Source: Phormidesmis priestleyi Ana (lineage in GTDB: Bacteria; Cyanobacteriota; Cyanobacteriia; Phormidesmidales; Phormidesmidaceae). Taken from it: DNA of 64,000 bases. Each line of letters begins with the position of its first letter. Position 1 is the stretch's first letter. The stretch lies in the NCBI GenBank assembly GCA_001314865.1, contig LJZR01000004.1:166321-230320 (forward strand), read 5' to 3'. The notes below the pieces were generated by a model, which saw nothing but the letters and a program-made list of their open reading frames with translations, did no database searches and had not been told where the DNA came from. A program made the position numbers and the translations under genes. Shown one piece after another: positions 27,015 to 36,535 of this stretch.

Positions 27015-28241
27015 TTAAGCCAACTTAGCACCTGTATTCTCAGCACTAGGCGGCAGATTAGTGGCAACAGCATCAGCAGATGGCTGATTGCCAACCGCTT
27101 TCTCATCCGCGCCTTTTGGTTTGGGCACTGGCTTGGTGACTGGCTTAGCGACTGGGGTACTGCTACTTCGGGGTTTGCCCGTTGATGGCCGCCGCTTACC
27201 GCCACCGCCACCGCGAGCATTCTTGGGCTTTCTCTTCGGCGGCACCACAGCAATCTGAGTTGCCTCTTTCAACATCAGCTTGCCTTCTTCTCGCTCTACC
27301 TGCAAATCCCAGAAATAGCCCGTGGTTCTACCTTCTAACTGACCACTCACAAGTAGCTTGAAAGGACGCTTAGGCTTAGCCGTTTCCGAACGGCTCTTTT
27401 GAACGATGTTGATGACAATTTCGTTCTTTTCTTCAGAATATTTGGCAACTTCGCCCCGCACTGAGAAGGTATCGCATTGCTCAGTTGCTTCAGCCGTAGA
27501 AAGATACTTAGACGCTTCTCCTTCAGACTGGCCCTCAGCGGCATCCTCTAATTCAGCGCCAGCCTCTTCGTTCCGAGCGTTCAGCGTCTCGGGCTCCCAT
27601 ACACCCACGATTTGAACATGCAGATTAGGGACATTCTCTTCGCTGTATAGCGTACGAGGATACACGACCCAAATATGGTCGGATTCTAGGTCAATATGCT
27701 TTTTGATTAGGCTCGTTACACGGCCTAGGAGTACGGCGTCTATTAGGGTGCCATCTTCTACCGCAATGTTTCCCCGGTTAAACTGCTCTTCAGAAGCGAT
27801 ATATTTTCCTTTCAGCAGGCCGATTGCTCGGTACTGCATACGTTCGCTAGGTTGAGAAATCGGGCCAATTTTTTGAGGGGCGGCGGGCTCAGGCGGCGGT
27901 GATGATGCGATTTTCCCTGGGACGGTGGCCGTTTTGGGCGCTGTCTCTGGGTGGGGCATCGGTGGCTGGGGCCGAGCGGGTGGCCCCATCAGCTGCGGAC
28001 GGCTCGGCGGTTTGCGCAAGCTGTTGCCGTTAGAAGCTGAAGCAGTAGGTTGTGAGCCAGATGAAGACTGACTGACCGGCTGACTACTGACCGGCTGACT
28101 ACTGACCGACTGACTACTGGCCGGTTTGCTGACTGATTGACCCGCTGACCAACTAGCTGGCTGGCTGGCTGAAGGACTTCCTAATTGGCCTGAAGGCTGA
28201 CCCAAAGATTGGGGGGGGCGACTAGCGGCAGAACTCATCAA
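27015..28241 (-). CDS. Conserved cyanobacterial protein with low-complexity ends, unknown function
   Basis: The 408-residue protein has three parts. Residues 1-120 are Ser, Pro and Gln rich with SSQPVSSQPVS repeats (units of 15 bp). Residues about 130-340 are a folded core (AIGLLKGKYIASEEQFNRG, IWVVYPRTLYS, VQIVGVWEPE, FSVRGEVAKYSEEKNEIVIN, KPKRPFKLLVSGQLEGRTTG). The tail is basic and Gly-rich (KNARGGGGGKRRP) then Pro and Lys rich, which suits RNA or DNA binding. I recall related proteins only as cyanobacterial hypotheticals. It is divergent from the TPR gene at 28843. Confidence 0.75.
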   Translation of the reverse strand: MMSSAASRPPQSLGQPSGQLGSPSASQPASWSAGQSVSKPASSQSVSSQPVSSQPVSQSSSGSQPTASASNGNSLRKPPSRPQLMGPPARPQPPMPHPETAPKTATVPGKIASSPPPEPAAPQKIGPISQPSERMQYRAIGLLKGKYIASEEQFNRGNIAVEDGTLIDAVLLGRVTSLIKKHIDLESDHIWVVYPRTLYSEENVPNLHVQIVGVWEPETLNARNEEAGAELEDAAEGQSEGEASKYLSTAEATEQCDTFSVRGEVAKYSEEKNEIVINIVQKSRSETAKPKRPFKLLVSGQLEGRTTGYFWDLQVEREEGKLMLKEATQIAVVPPKRKPKNARGGGGGKRRPSTGKPRSSSTPVAKPVTKPVPKPKGADEKAVGNQPSADAVATNLPPSAENTGAKLA

Positions 28242-28842
28242 TCCTCAAACTCCTGAAACTGTACCTGCGACTCTGACAGAAAAAAGCAAACGTAGTGGCC
28301 CTAAAGGTGCCAGACAAGGGGCTTGTCTAACAGGATACGGCTGCTTTGAGATAGTGACTGCAAAACTAGATTAGCATCCGTGCCAAATTTGATTTATGGC
28401 ATCGGATACTTTATCCAGCTATCCCCAGATAATATTTCTACACTTCTTTTCAAGGCTAGCGTAGGCTATGAACCTTCATCATTAAGAGTTCACGGTTCTT
28501 GTTAAAAGGGAACACCAGAAGGCTTAAAAAAACAAAAAAGGTTGGTTTGAACAGCCCAAAAGGGTGCCAAATTTCCTCAAAGCCTTTCTGGCAGTCAAAT
28601 CTGGTGATTAATAGTTCATCTAGACATCAGCAGATCCGTATCTTTTTGATTTGAACAACGTCTGAAGTTACCGATAATTCTCTCCTGTTATGCGTTACAG
28701 CATCGCATCGCACACTAAATCTTTCAGGTCATTAAGGTCAAGCAACTGTTCTGGCCCAGTTGCCGAAGTAAATAAGGGGAGCTTAGGGGTAATATGAGCA
28801 AGTTATTTTGATTAGTTGAAGTTCATTCTTAAGGAGCATGTC
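28242..28842. other. 601-base divergent intergenic region with hairpin candidates
   Basis: No protein gene is evident. Near the centre, CCAGAAGGCTT (28511-28521 region) can pair with AAGCCTTTCTGG (about 28579-28590), enclosing GCCC-AAAA-GGGT; just upstream GTTCTT pairs with AAGGGAAC. This could be a small RNA or leader structure. The last part carries the ribosome-binding site of the TPR gene. Confidence 0.4.
28831..28836 (+). promoter_or_regulatory. Ribosome binding site fixing a GTG start
   Basis: AAGGAG lies 6 bases before the GTG at 28843 and out of phase with the upstream TTG at 28816, so it favours the GTG as the start of the TPR protein. An ATG at 28838 is out of frame. Confidence 0.75.
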
Positions 28843-29772
28843 GTGGCTTTTAAACGGGACAGTTGGTTGGTAAAAGGAGTGCTTATTATTGCAGTTGCAG
28901 CATTTGTCGCAGTTCCTATCCTGTTTGCTTTTAACAGCCGCACCTCTAGCCGTGGGGCCAACACGCCCCCAGCAGCACAAACAGCCACCGATGCGAACTC
29001 TCAAATTCAGGGCAGAATTGACGGCTACAAGGCTGTTTTAGAGCGTGAGCCCGACAATCAAACGGCACTTGCAGGCATTATTGAGGCTCAGATAGAGCTA
29101 GGCGACTTAGAAGGTGCTGTCAAACCACTAGAGCGCTTGGCTGAGCTGAATCCCAACACACCAGAATATTCTATTTTGTTGGCTCAAACTAAACAGCAGC
29201 TTAATGACCTAGAGGGTGCAGCTCAAATCTATCGCCGGGTGCTGACCCAATCTCCTGGCAGTGTGCCTGCTTTGGAAGGCCTCGTCGCTTTGCTAGTTAG
29301 CCAGGAGCGCACAGAAGCCGCTATTGGACTGCTGCGCGATACGCTCAGTACCGCTGACCAAACGAATGAACTCACGCCTGGTAGCGTTGACAAACTTTCG
29401 GTGAAGCTGCTGCTAGGGCAGGTTTTTGTAGAGCAGAAAAACTACGATGAGGCGGTAAAAATGTATGACGAGGCGATCGCTGATGCCAAAACCGCCTCAC
29501 CGACCCAGCCTGACTTCCGTCCAACCCTAGCAAAAGGCTTGGTACTGCAAGAAAAAGGCGATACCACCGCCGCCAAAGCATTGTTTGACGAAGCTCTGGC
29601 CCTAGCGCCTACCCAGTACAAAGACGGCGTTCAGCAGCTAATCACAGAAAAAACAGGGCCCGCCGCTAATAGCACGACGACCCCTGAAGCAGGTGCTCCT
29701 GAAGCAAGTGCTCCTGAAGCTGAAGAGACTGAAGTAGATGGAAGCAGCGAGCAGCCATCCACAGCTGAATAA
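28843..29772 (+). CDS. Membrane-anchored tetratricopeptide repeat protein
   Basis: About 309 residues from GTG. A basic head (AFKRDSW) precedes one hydrophobic segment (LVKGVLIIAVAAFVAVPILFAF), then TPR units, with repeated A-x-L-P and degenerate helices (YKAVLEREPDNQTALAGIIEAQIELGD region, LERLAELNPNTPEYSILLAQ, IYRRVLTQSPGSVPALEGLV, MYDEAIADA). The tail has repeated APEAS units (15 bp repeats near 29690). It is probably anchored with the TPR part outside or in the periplasm. The partner is unknown. Confidence 0.82.
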   Translation: MAFKRDSWLVKGVLIIAVAAFVAVPILFAFNSRTSSRGANTPPAAQTATDANSQIQGRIDGYKAVLEREPDNQTALAGIIEAQIELGDLEGAVKPLERLAELNPNTPEYSILLAQTKQQLNDLEGAAQIYRRVLTQSPGSVPALEGLVALLVSQERTEAAIGLLRDTLSTADQTNELTPGSVDKLSVKLLLGQVFVEQKNYDEAVKMYDEAIADAKTASPTQPDFRPTLAKGLVLQEKGDTTAAKALFDEALALAPTQYKDGVQQLITEKTGPAANSTTTPEAGAPEASAPEAEETEVDGSSEQPSTAE

Positions 29773-29815
29773 AACAGTCGAATAAAGCAGGCCGCATCAG
29801 TCACAGGCCTATGCT

Positions 29816-29849
29816 CTGCTGCTATGCGTTCTGCTGCTATGCGTTCTGC
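29816..29849. repeat. 15-bp tandem repeat over the stop of the small membrane gene
   Basis: About 2.3 copies of CTGCTGCTATGCGTT. The minus-strand stop at 29837-29839 falls in the second copy. Confidence 0.8.
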
Positions 29850-30151
29850 CGAGAAAGCTGCTTAGCTTGACCTGTAATCGTGGCATCGGCAGCCGCTTCA
29901 GCGATCGCATCGACCTGGTTAAACTCAATATGGTTAAGCAGCGTTGTGACAAAGGCAAAGAGTAAAAACGGCAAAGACAGTACTAAAATCAGACCAACCG
30001 TTGCCAGCGCATAAATCGGTCGGCTCGCGCCCATTAGCCCTAGCGCAGCCGCCAAGCTGACAAACAGCACAATCAGCCACACAATAATTTGGCTATAAAT
30101 GTCGCCAAAGGTCAGCGTGCAGTTCATTCGATACTTTTTAGAGGTATCCAT
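29837..30151 (-). CDS. Small two-span membrane protein, unknown function
   Basis: The 104-residue protein has two long hydrophobic segments (YSQIIVWLIVLFVSLAAALGL and ALATVGLILVLSLPFLLFAF) between a short polar head and a polar tail of about 35 residues. It resembles conserved small cyanobacterial membrane proteins; no function can be given. ATG at 30151. Confidence 0.65.
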   Translation of the reverse strand: MDTSKKYRMNCTLTFGDIYSQIIVWLIVLFVSLAAALGLMGASRPIYALATVGLILVLSLPFLLFAFVTTLLNHIEFNQVDAIAEAAADATITGQAKQLSRQNA

Positions 30152-30275
30152 AAGCTCTAATTCCTCAAATCCCCAAATTTAGCAGGTTCGTAAACGAGTG
30201 CTAACTAGGATATCGACTCCCTTTTGGTTTAGGGCGATTTATCAATAGAGTTCAAGAATTAATAAGATTGCTTAC

Positions 30276-30887
30276 GTGGCTTATCGTTATCTTCTCCTTT
30301 ACAAGCCTTACAACGTCCTTAGCCAGTTTACTACTGAGCCTCAAGCCCATTCAGCGGCCCGTTCAGCTCAGCCAGCTACTTTAAAGGACTATGTGACAGT
30401 CCCTGATGTGTACGCCGTAGGCCGGTTAGATCGCGATAGCGAAGGACTGCTTTTGCTGACAAATGATGGGCCTCTACAGCATCGTCTGAGCCATCCCAAG
30501 TTTCAGCATAGACGTCAGTACTGGGTACAGGTTGAAAATACGCCCGATCCGTCAGCGCTGCGACAGTTAGAACAGGGCGTGACGATTCGCGGCTACCAAA
30601 CGAGCCCTGCGCAGGTCAAAGCGATCGCACCGCCTGAGCTGCCCCCGAGAAATCCACCCATTCGCTATCGTAAACACATACCGACCACTTGGTTAGAACT
30701 GACCCTCACCGAGGGCAAAAACCGGCAAGTTCGTCGAATGACCGCAGCCGTGGGGTTTCCTACCCTACGACTGGTTCGCAGCGCCCTGTTCTTGTCTGGC
30801 GAATGTGCCCTTACCTTACAGGGGCTAAAGCCCGGTGAATGGCGCGAGCTAACCACTCATGAACGGCAGGCTTTACCTAAACGATAA
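30276..30887 (+). CDS. RsuA-family rRNA pseudouridine synthase (RluE-like)
   Basis: The 203-residue protein starts at GTG and lacks an N-terminal S4 domain. It has the catalytic aspartate motif [19 protein letters not shown], then [17 protein letters not shown] typical of RluE, RluB and RsuA enzymes that isomerise uridine in rRNA. The short length and missing S4 domain favour Rlu[13 protein letters not shown] start block also fits. The base modified cannot be told. Confidence 0.9.
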   Translation: MAYRYLLLYKPYNVLSQFTTEPQAHSAARSAQPATLKDYVTVPDVYAVGRLDRDSEGLLLLTNDGPLQHRLSHPKFQHRRQYWVQVENTPDPSALRQLEQGVTIRGYQTSPAQVKAIAPPELPPRNPPIRYRKHIPTTWLELTLTEGKNRQVRRMTAAVGFPTLRLVRSALFLSGECALTLQGLKPGEWRELTTHERQALPKR

Positions 30888-31222
30888 AAACGATATGACT
30901 GTTATCACAACTGCTGATACTCAGTTGAGGCACCTTATCAGGCATAATCCTTTCATAGATTTTGCATAACTATCACAACTATATAGATAGCGGCAGCAAT
31001 AGACACCGTAGACACCCTATAGAAGTTGTGAGCGCTAAATTGAGTGCATCGCCTGTATCCGCAATTTGCGCAGAGCATGACCGATTTATAAAAATAGGAG
31101 TTAAGAGATAGGAATTAAAAGATAGGAGTTATCAAGACAGGAATTCAAAGCTGGCGCTCGCTACATCTATCTACATCTATATAAAGATATCTACATAAAG
31201 ATATCTATAAAAACTAATCCTT
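30888..31222. other. Intergenic region with 14-bp repeats
   Basis: The 335-base gap before the PP2C gene is AT-rich. It contains four ATAGGAGTTAAGAG-like units (31094-31150) and TCTACATCTATATAAAGATA-type repeats (about 31160-31210) next to the PP2C gene start at 31223. No gene is seen. Confidence 0.7.
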
Positions 31223-33259
31223 ATGTTTATATGTCCTCACTGCCATTTTTCTAACCCACCAGACCACAAGTTTTGTCAGCGCTGTGGAGATCCACTACTA
31301 GAACCGACGCTAGAAAAAGAAGCGGTTGTGGAGCCTGCGGGTGAACTGTTGCAGGCAAGGCTAATGCCACCCGACCAGCGAGAACTGAACCCAGCCACCT
31401 ATTTGGACGACGGCCAACGCTACCAGGTGGTAACGGTGCTTAATCAAGGGAGTGCGCTGATTACTGATACAACACCTGAGTTGCGATCGCCCCTACAGTC
31501 CCAGCTCACCCAGCTCACAACCGCTTCTTTAGCAACGCTTCAGTCTACGCCGGATCTACCCATCGCAGCCTATCCTTATTTACTGCTGTCAAAAGCCGCC
31601 CCTACGCTTTATGACGCTTGGCAGCAAAATGCCACCACCGCTGTGCTAATCACTGAGCCCGAGCAACCGACTAGCCAACCCGCCCCCGCTTCATTGATTC
31701 ACGCTTTTTCTAATGCGGTAGAGCCCTTACAGCTTGTCTACTGGCTCTATACCCTCACCGATTTATGGATGGCACTAGAGAGTATTCCTCAGTGGCGCTC
31801 AAGCCTACTGCTAGCAGACAACCTCGGGATTGGTCACGAGCAATCGGTGTGCATTCGGCAATTCATCCCGCCCGCCGCTGAGCCACCCGAACTATCAGAT
31901 CTCAAAGCTTTTCTACAGTCGCTATTAGCCCAGCCTCATTTGGGAACCATTGCCCCACTTAGACAAATTAGGCAAATTATATTAGCGGTCACAGCTGCTA
32001 GCACTCTAAACCAGCTGCGCCATGAACTGACCGACATCGGCGAAGTCCTACTGGCGACGCCTGCGGCCATTACACCCACCGCTAATACTGCCTATGCAGA
32101 GTCTGGGAGCTCATCCCAATCCCAAAACCCAAGCGCAGAAAACGCCATCCCTAACCTCATACCCAACCTCATGGAAGAGTCTACATCCACATCCCTGCCT
32201 AGTAGCTCCGGTTTCATGAAAGGCTCACCGCCGAATGACCTGCCAGAGAATGACCTGCCAGAGAATGACCTGCCAGAGAATGACCTGCCAGAGAATGACT
32301 TGCCAGAGAATGACCTGCCAGAAAATGACCTGCCAGAGACCGATCCATTGGAAGCGATGTTACTCACTGAGCCGACTGAAAACGGCGAGTCTACGATGGT
32401 ACTGCCGATGAAGCTCATGAGCTTGGAGTCGGCTGGCCGAACTGATGTCGGTCGCCAGCGTGACCACAATGAGGACTGCTTTTTTATCGAGAGCAGCCTG
32501 CAAAAACGAGCCGATAATGGAGGGCAAAGCACTCAGGCACATTCTTTGTACGTACTGTGCGACGGCATGGGCGGTCACGCGGGCGGAGAGATCGCCAGCC
32601 AGCTAGCCGCCGAAACCCTCTCAAATTACTTCACACAGCACTGGCCGCATCCGCTGCCGCACGAGACCCCTGCGCCGCTACCCACAGCAGAAACCGTGAC
32701 CGAGGCGGTAAAGCTGGCTAATCAAGCCATTTTTGACATCAACGAAAGCGAAAATCGTGCCGGACATGAACGGATGGGAACCACGCTAGTAATGGTGCTT
32801 TTGCAGGGTACTGAGGCGATGGTCGCACATGTCGGTGATAGTAGACTGTATCAGTATTCGCGGCGGATGGGCCTGCGACAGATGACAACCGACCATGAGG
32901 TTGGCCAGCGCGAAATTAAAAAAGGGATACCTCATGATATTGCCTACGCTCGCCCGGATGCCTATCAGCTCACTCAGGCGCTAGGCCCTCGGCGAAATCA
33001 AGATCTTTCACCGAGTGTTGCCTATTTCTCCTTTTCAGAAGATACGCTGCTATTACTATGCTCTGACGGGCTCAGCGATAACAATTTAGTAGAAGAGTAT
33101 GTAAGCAGCCATATCGACCCAATTTTACGAGGCCCCAAAGCAATCGAAAGGGGCATAGATGAGCTAATTGCGTTGGGGAATGAGGTGAACGGACATGACA
33201 ATATCAGTGCGATCGCAATCCGCATAATAGTGAGTCCTGATCTAGATAAAATAGAATGA
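31223..33259 (+). CDS. Zinc-ribbon PP2C-type protein phosphatase
   Basis: The 678-residue protein starts with a zinc ribbon (C4, C7, C18, C21). A central, poorly conserved region of about 270 residues follows, then a linker of seven NDLPE pentapeptides, then a PP2C catalytic domain from about residue 400. PP2C motifs are intact: DVGRQRDHNEDCF, YVLCDGMGGHAGGEIA, GTTLVMVLL, VAHVGDSRLY, LLLLCSDGLSDN and GHDNISAIAI. Metal-binding aspartates are present, so it should dephosphorylate Ser or Thr. The linker acts as a variable spacer between sensor-like and catalytic halves. Confidence 0.92.
   Translation: MFICPHCHFSNPPDHKFCQRCGDPLLEPTLEKEAVVEPAGELLQARLMPPDQRELNPATYLDDGQRYQVVTVLNQGSALITDTTPELRSPLQSQLTQLTTASLATLQSTPDLPIAAYPYLLLSKAAPTLYDAWQQNATTAVLITEPEQPTSQPAPASLIHAFSNAVEPLQLVYWLYTLTDLWMALESIPQWRSSLLLADNLGIGHEQSVCIRQFIPPAAEPPELSDLKAFLQSLLAQPHLGTIAPLRQIRQIILAVTAASTLNQLRHELTDIGEVLLATPAAITPTANTAYAESGSSSQSQNPSAENAIPNLIPNLMEESTSTSLPSSSGFMKGSPPNDLPENDLPENDLPENDLPENDLPENDLPENDLPETDPLEAMLLTEPTENGESTMVLPMKLMSLESAGRTDVGRQRDHNEDCFFIESSLQKRADNGGQSTQAHSLYVLCDGMGGHAGGEIASQLAAETLSNYFTQHWPHPLPHETPAPLPTAETVTEAVKLANQAIFDINESENRAGHERMGTTLVMVLLQGTEAMVAHVGDSRLYQYSRRMGLRQMTTDHEVGQREIKKGIPHDIAYARPDAYQLTQALGPRRNQDLSPSVAYFSFSEDTLLLLCSDGLSDNNLVEEYVSSHIDPILRGPKAIERGIDELIALGNEVNGHDNISAIAIRIIVSPDLDKIE
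32234..32338 (+). repeat. 7 x 15-bp in-frame tandem repeat (NDLPE)
   Basis: Seven 15-bp units AATGACCTGCCAGAG with single third-position changes encode NDLPE, followed by a diverged TDPLE unit. Confidence 0.97.
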
Positions 33260-33323
33260 GCTGAGTTTGAGTGAGGGTTAGCGGCATGTTTTATGGCTCT
33301 CTATCTCATTTTTGGTATTCGCC

Positions 33324-34244
33324 TCATTCTAGGCTCACTTGAGAAGTTTGTTGCTTTGAAATCTGTTGCTTTGCTTGGTTCCAAAATGCATTCAGTTCTT
33401 CAACGCTGTACTCAGTCATCGGTTTCTCGGCCTGCGCTTCTACTTTTTCAAAGCGCTGCACAAACCGACGATTAGTCCCCTGTAAAGCAGCTACCGGATC
33501 GAGCCCTTTCCACCGAGCTATTTGAATTAAAGAGAAAAACAAATCGCCCAACTCACCTTCTTGATCCGCTTTGGATTCATGATCTAACGCATGGCGAAAC
33601 TCAGCCATTTCCTCGGCGACTTTTTCCCACACTTCTTCGATGTTATTCCACTCAAAGCCAGCCTTTGCTGCTTTTTTAGATATTTTCAGCGCACCCAAAA
33701 GCGGCGGCATCGATCGAGCATAGCGCTTCAGCTTGGGCGAGAGGCGGGTTGGATCTTCTATGTGGGCTTTTTCGGCGGTTTTGATTTCCTCCCAAGTTTG
33801 CTTTACCGCTGCTGGTGTTGTCGGGTTGGGGTTGCCTTCGGTAGTTTCAAATACATGTGGATGACGACGAACCATTTTATCTGCAATGCCTTTGGCCACA
33901 TCGCTTAAGTCAAAGTCTCCTTGATCTTGAAATACCTGCGACTGAAGAACAACCTGAAGCAACAGATCGCCAAGTTCTTCAGCAATATCTTGTTTATTAC
34001 CCGATTGAATCGCATCGACTACTTCGTAGGCTTCTTCTATGACATAAGGCGTCAGCGTCAGGGGTGTTTGTGCTAAGTCCCAAGGGCAGCCGCCATCCGG
34101 ATTGCGCAGCTGAGCAATCACAGCAATGAGGCGCTGTAGTTCTGCTAATGTCGCCGAGGGGGTTGCGGTTAAAGGCTCGCCAAGATCTGCATTGGGTTGC
34201 GATGGAGGCGATGGGTTCGGCGATAGATCCGGCGATATATTCAT
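33324..34244 (-). CDS. mazG: Nucleoside triphosphate pyrophosphohydrolase
   Basis: The 306-residue protein has two MazG repeats. The first holds GGCPWDLAQT, EEAYEVVDAI and EELGDLLLQVVLQS; the second holds WNNIEEVWEKVAEEMAEF, EGELGDLFFSLIQIARW, the acidic residues expected to hold Mg. MazG hydrolyses NTPs to NMPs and clears damaged nucleotides and ppGpp precursors. The N-terminal 30 residues are Pro and Ser rich and probably dispensable. Confidence 0.95.
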   Translation of the reverse strand: MNISPDLSPNPSPPSQPNADLGEPLTATPSATLAELQRLIAVIAQLRNPDGGCPWDLAQTPLTLTPYVIEEAYEVVDAIQSGNKQDIAEELGDLLLQVVLQSQVFQDQGDFDLSDVAKGIADKMVRRHPHVFETTEGNPNPTTPAAVKQTWEEIKTAEKAHIEDPTRLSPKLKRYARSMPPLLGALKISKKAAKAGFEWNNIEEVWEKVAEEMAEFRHALDHESKADQEGELGDLFFSLIQIARWKGLDPVAALQGTNRRFVQRFEKVEAQAEKPMTEYSVEELNAFWNQAKQQISKQQTSQVSLE

Positions 34245-34271
34245 AGGAGTTGGGAAAAACTAGCAGTAAAG

Positions 34272-35255
34272 CTACTCTACAACTAAGCGAAAACCGAATA
34301 AAATATGTCTGGCGTTTAGGGGACGATCATGTTCGTAGGCGGCACGGCAAAAGCCGGGGTAGTCGTCCCAGCTGCAACCCTTAAGGATGACTTCGGCCAG
34401 GGATTGATTGCCTGATTTATCACCTGATGGATTGACCAGTGTGTGGGTGTATTCAAATACGTTGCCGGCCATGTCTTCAATGCCGTAGATGCTTTGGCTA
34501 GCAGGAAAAGTGGCGATCGCACTCGTTCCTGTCGGCTCATTTTTCGCCCAGTTTGTACCGTCATTTCGCCATTGGCTGCCCCATGGAAAGTAGCGCCCAT
34601 CTGTTCCCCTAGCGGCTTTTTCCCACTCTAAGGCAGAGGGCAGTCGGTAGCGCACTCCATCCCGGCGCGATCGCCAATTTATATAAGCTAAAGCATCCTC
34701 ATAAGAGACCAGCACCACCGGATGCTGCCCCTGCCCTAACGGATACCGATCGCCCTGCCATAGGTAAGGCACTACCTCGCGATAGTCATGCACCAAAAAG
34801 CCCTGGGCCTGGTAGTCTGCCTCAGAGATTCCCGGTGGTCGATGCCCGCTCGCCCTGACAAATACCTGATAGTCCGCATTAGTTATCAGGTTTTCGCTCA
34901 TACAAAAAGCGGCTAGATTCACCGTTTGACGCTCAGATTCTTGGTCGAACCAGCCGCGATCGCGATAGCTTGCTTCTGCTGCGGCCACACTCGCGGGTGA
35001 GTCGGCAAAGCCTTCGGCAGTGATGCGATAAGCGTAGTCGCGTTCGGTGCGATCGCTCCCCGCAATAAAATCGCTACCACCGACAAAAGCAAATTCTGCT
35101 AGGGCCTCACACTCAGCCTGAGTAATTTCAGCCTCAGCCGCCAAGCCACCCACGGTTAGCCCAAAAATGTTAGCCTCCTGACAGCCTCCTACAAGCGCCG
35201 TGAGCACGATCATAGGCCCTATAGCCATCTGCCTGAGAGTTGTCATCATCCTCAT
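34272..35255 (-). CDS. FGE-sulfatase-family lipoprotein
   Basis: The 327-residue protein has a lipobox (TALVGGC, C25), so it is probably a lipoprotein. The rest is a formylglycine-generating-enzyme (FGE-sulfatase) family fold: FCMSENLITNADYQVF, PVVLVSYEDALAYINW, YRLPSALEWEKAARGTDGRYFPWG, EDMAGNVFEYTHT, and a final FGFRLVVE. The two active cysteines of true FGE are not clearly conserved: GCSWDDYPGFCRAAYEHDR has cysteines but not in the FGE arrangement. It may therefore be a non-catalytic or different-substrate member. Any of several ATGs between 35244 and 35255 can serve. Confidence 0.82.
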   Translation of the reverse strand: MRMMTTLRQMAIGPMIVLTALVGGCQEANIFGLTVGGLAAEAEITQAECEALAEFAFVGGSDFIAGSDRTERDYAYRITAEGFADSPASVAAAEASYRDRGWFDQESERQTVNLAAFCMSENLITNADYQVFVRASGHRPPGISEADYQAQGFLVHDYREVVPYLWQGDRYPLGQGQHPVVLVSYEDALAYINWRSRRDGVRYRLPSALEWEKAARGTDGRYFPWGSQWRNDGTNWAKNEPTGTSAIATFPASQSIYGIEDMAGNVFEYTHTLVNPSGDKSGNQSLAEVILKGCSWDDYPGFCRAAYEHDRPLNARHILFGFRLVVE

Positions 35256-35436
35256 TTACCTCAACACAGTTCGCTACAGAGACGGCACAAAAGACAACAC
35301 AAAAGACGACACGCAGCTCACTATCCAATCGATCTCACAAATCCATCCCATGTGAGATAAATCATCCCATGTGAGCCAACGCGATAAAATAGAAAACGCT
35401 TGAGCGTCACTATAAATCTTTTTCTTGCGGTTCCTT

Positions 35437-36039
35437 ATGGACAATTACAACTGGCTGGTAACTGACGATGGACAGTGCAAGTCGTTTGGCACTATCGACA
35501 ACGACCCCCCTGAACGCACCTACCGGCTCTACCGCTTCCTCACCGAGCTAGAGGATATTTTGGAGCAAGAACCCGACGACGCCCTGCGTGTACAAGCGAT
35601 TATTCCGCTCGTGCGAAAGCTGCTCATTAGCTCCTACTGGCTGCAAATGGAGCACAACCCGCCATCTGAAAAAACAGGCTGGTCAGTTAAGTTTTTGTAT
35701 CGCGAGCATGAGTATCCGATTACGGTGCAAATGGTCGTATGGGCACCGGGCAGCGAGTCTAAAATTCATAACCACGCGACTTGGGGCATTGTCGCCATGA
35801 TTGGCGGACAGGAGAAAAACACCTTTTGGCGACAGTCTGAAAGTGACCCTACAATAATTGAGCCTGCGGGTGAAAAAATGCTCTATCCCGGTGACATCAT
35901 CGGCTTTACAAGCAACGCCGTGCATAAGGTGGAACCCATCGGCGATGAGCCCACCATTTCCTTTAATTTATATGGGCTTACCGACTACAGCACTCGCTAC
36001 AAGTACGAGCCCGGAACGCTGCTTGCATCTAAGTTTTAG
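35437..36039 (+). CDS. Cupin-fold metal-binding protein (cysteine-dioxygenase-like)
   Basis: About 200 residues from the ATG at 35437. The core is a double-stranded beta-helix with metal ligands in KIHNHATWGIVAMIGG, then MLYPGDIIGF and AVHKVEPIGDEPTISFNLYG. It matches predicted metal-dependent cupin enzymes related to cysteine dioxygenase. The N-terminal helical part (YRLYRFLTELEDILEQ) is typical of that group. Substrate unknown. Confidence 0.8.
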   Translation: MDNYNWLVTDDGQCKSFGTIDNDPPERTYRLYRFLTELEDILEQEPDDALRVQAIIPLVRKLLISSYWLQMEHNPPSEKTGWSVKFLYREHEYPITVQMVVWAPGSESKIHNHATWGIVAMIGGQEKNTFWRQSESDPTIIEPAGEKMLYPGDIIGFTSNAVHKVEPIGDEPTISFNLYGLTDYSTRYKYEPGTLLASKF

Positions 36040-36117
36040 CTCGGTCTTATCGCTTAATATCCAGCGATATCTTTAGCGCAATTCTTCAAAACGATTCTTC
36101 AGCGCAATTCTTCAGCG

Positions 36118-36483
36118 CTAGGAAGCGAGCACCTGTGCCCCTAACCAACTCAGGTAGTCAGCAGCGCCTGCCTGAATCGGCAAGGCAATCACCTCTGGCG
36201 TCTCGTAGCTATGCAGAGAACAAATCTTGGTCGATACCGCCTCAAAACAGTCGCAGCGCGTTTTAATCACGAGCTGCCATTCGGCTTCGCGCTGTAATGA
36301 GCCTTGCCAGGTATAGACAGACTTGATAGCAAAAGAATTTACACAGGCCGCTAACTGAGCCTCTACTAAAGCGGCGGCAATTTTATCGGCTTCGGCTTCT
36401 GTACTCGCCGTCGTCATCACAATACAGTAGGCGCTACTTGCCCGCTCATTATTTAGATTAGATTCTAGATTAGACTCGTTCAT
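36118..36483 (-). CDS. cutA: CutA divalent-ion tolerance protein
   Basis: The 121-residue protein matches CutA: VMTTASTEAEADKIAAALVEAQLAACVN, VYTWQGSLQREAEWQLVIKT and LHSYETPEVIALPI. CutA trimers are linked to copper tolerance in E. coli, but the role in cyanobacteria is unclear. The first 15 residues are Asn, Ser and Glu rich. An ATTCTTCAGCGC repeat lies just downstream of the stop (36080-36117). Confidence 0.93.
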   Translation of the reverse strand: MNESNLESNLNNERASSAYCIVMTTASTEAEADKIAAALVEAQLAACVNSFAIKSVYTWQGSLQREAEWQLVIKTRCDCFEAVSTKICSLHSYETPEVIALPIQAGAADYLSWLGAQVLAS

Positions 36484-36535
36484 ATCAGCGTCACCTCATC
36501 TTCAGCGTCACTCATATTCGGCTATTGGGCAGTGC

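Noticed and set aside
28242..28842. Known riboswitch or 6S RNA
   Set aside because: No consensus core of a known class was recognised; only unnamed hairpins were kept as a weak candidate.
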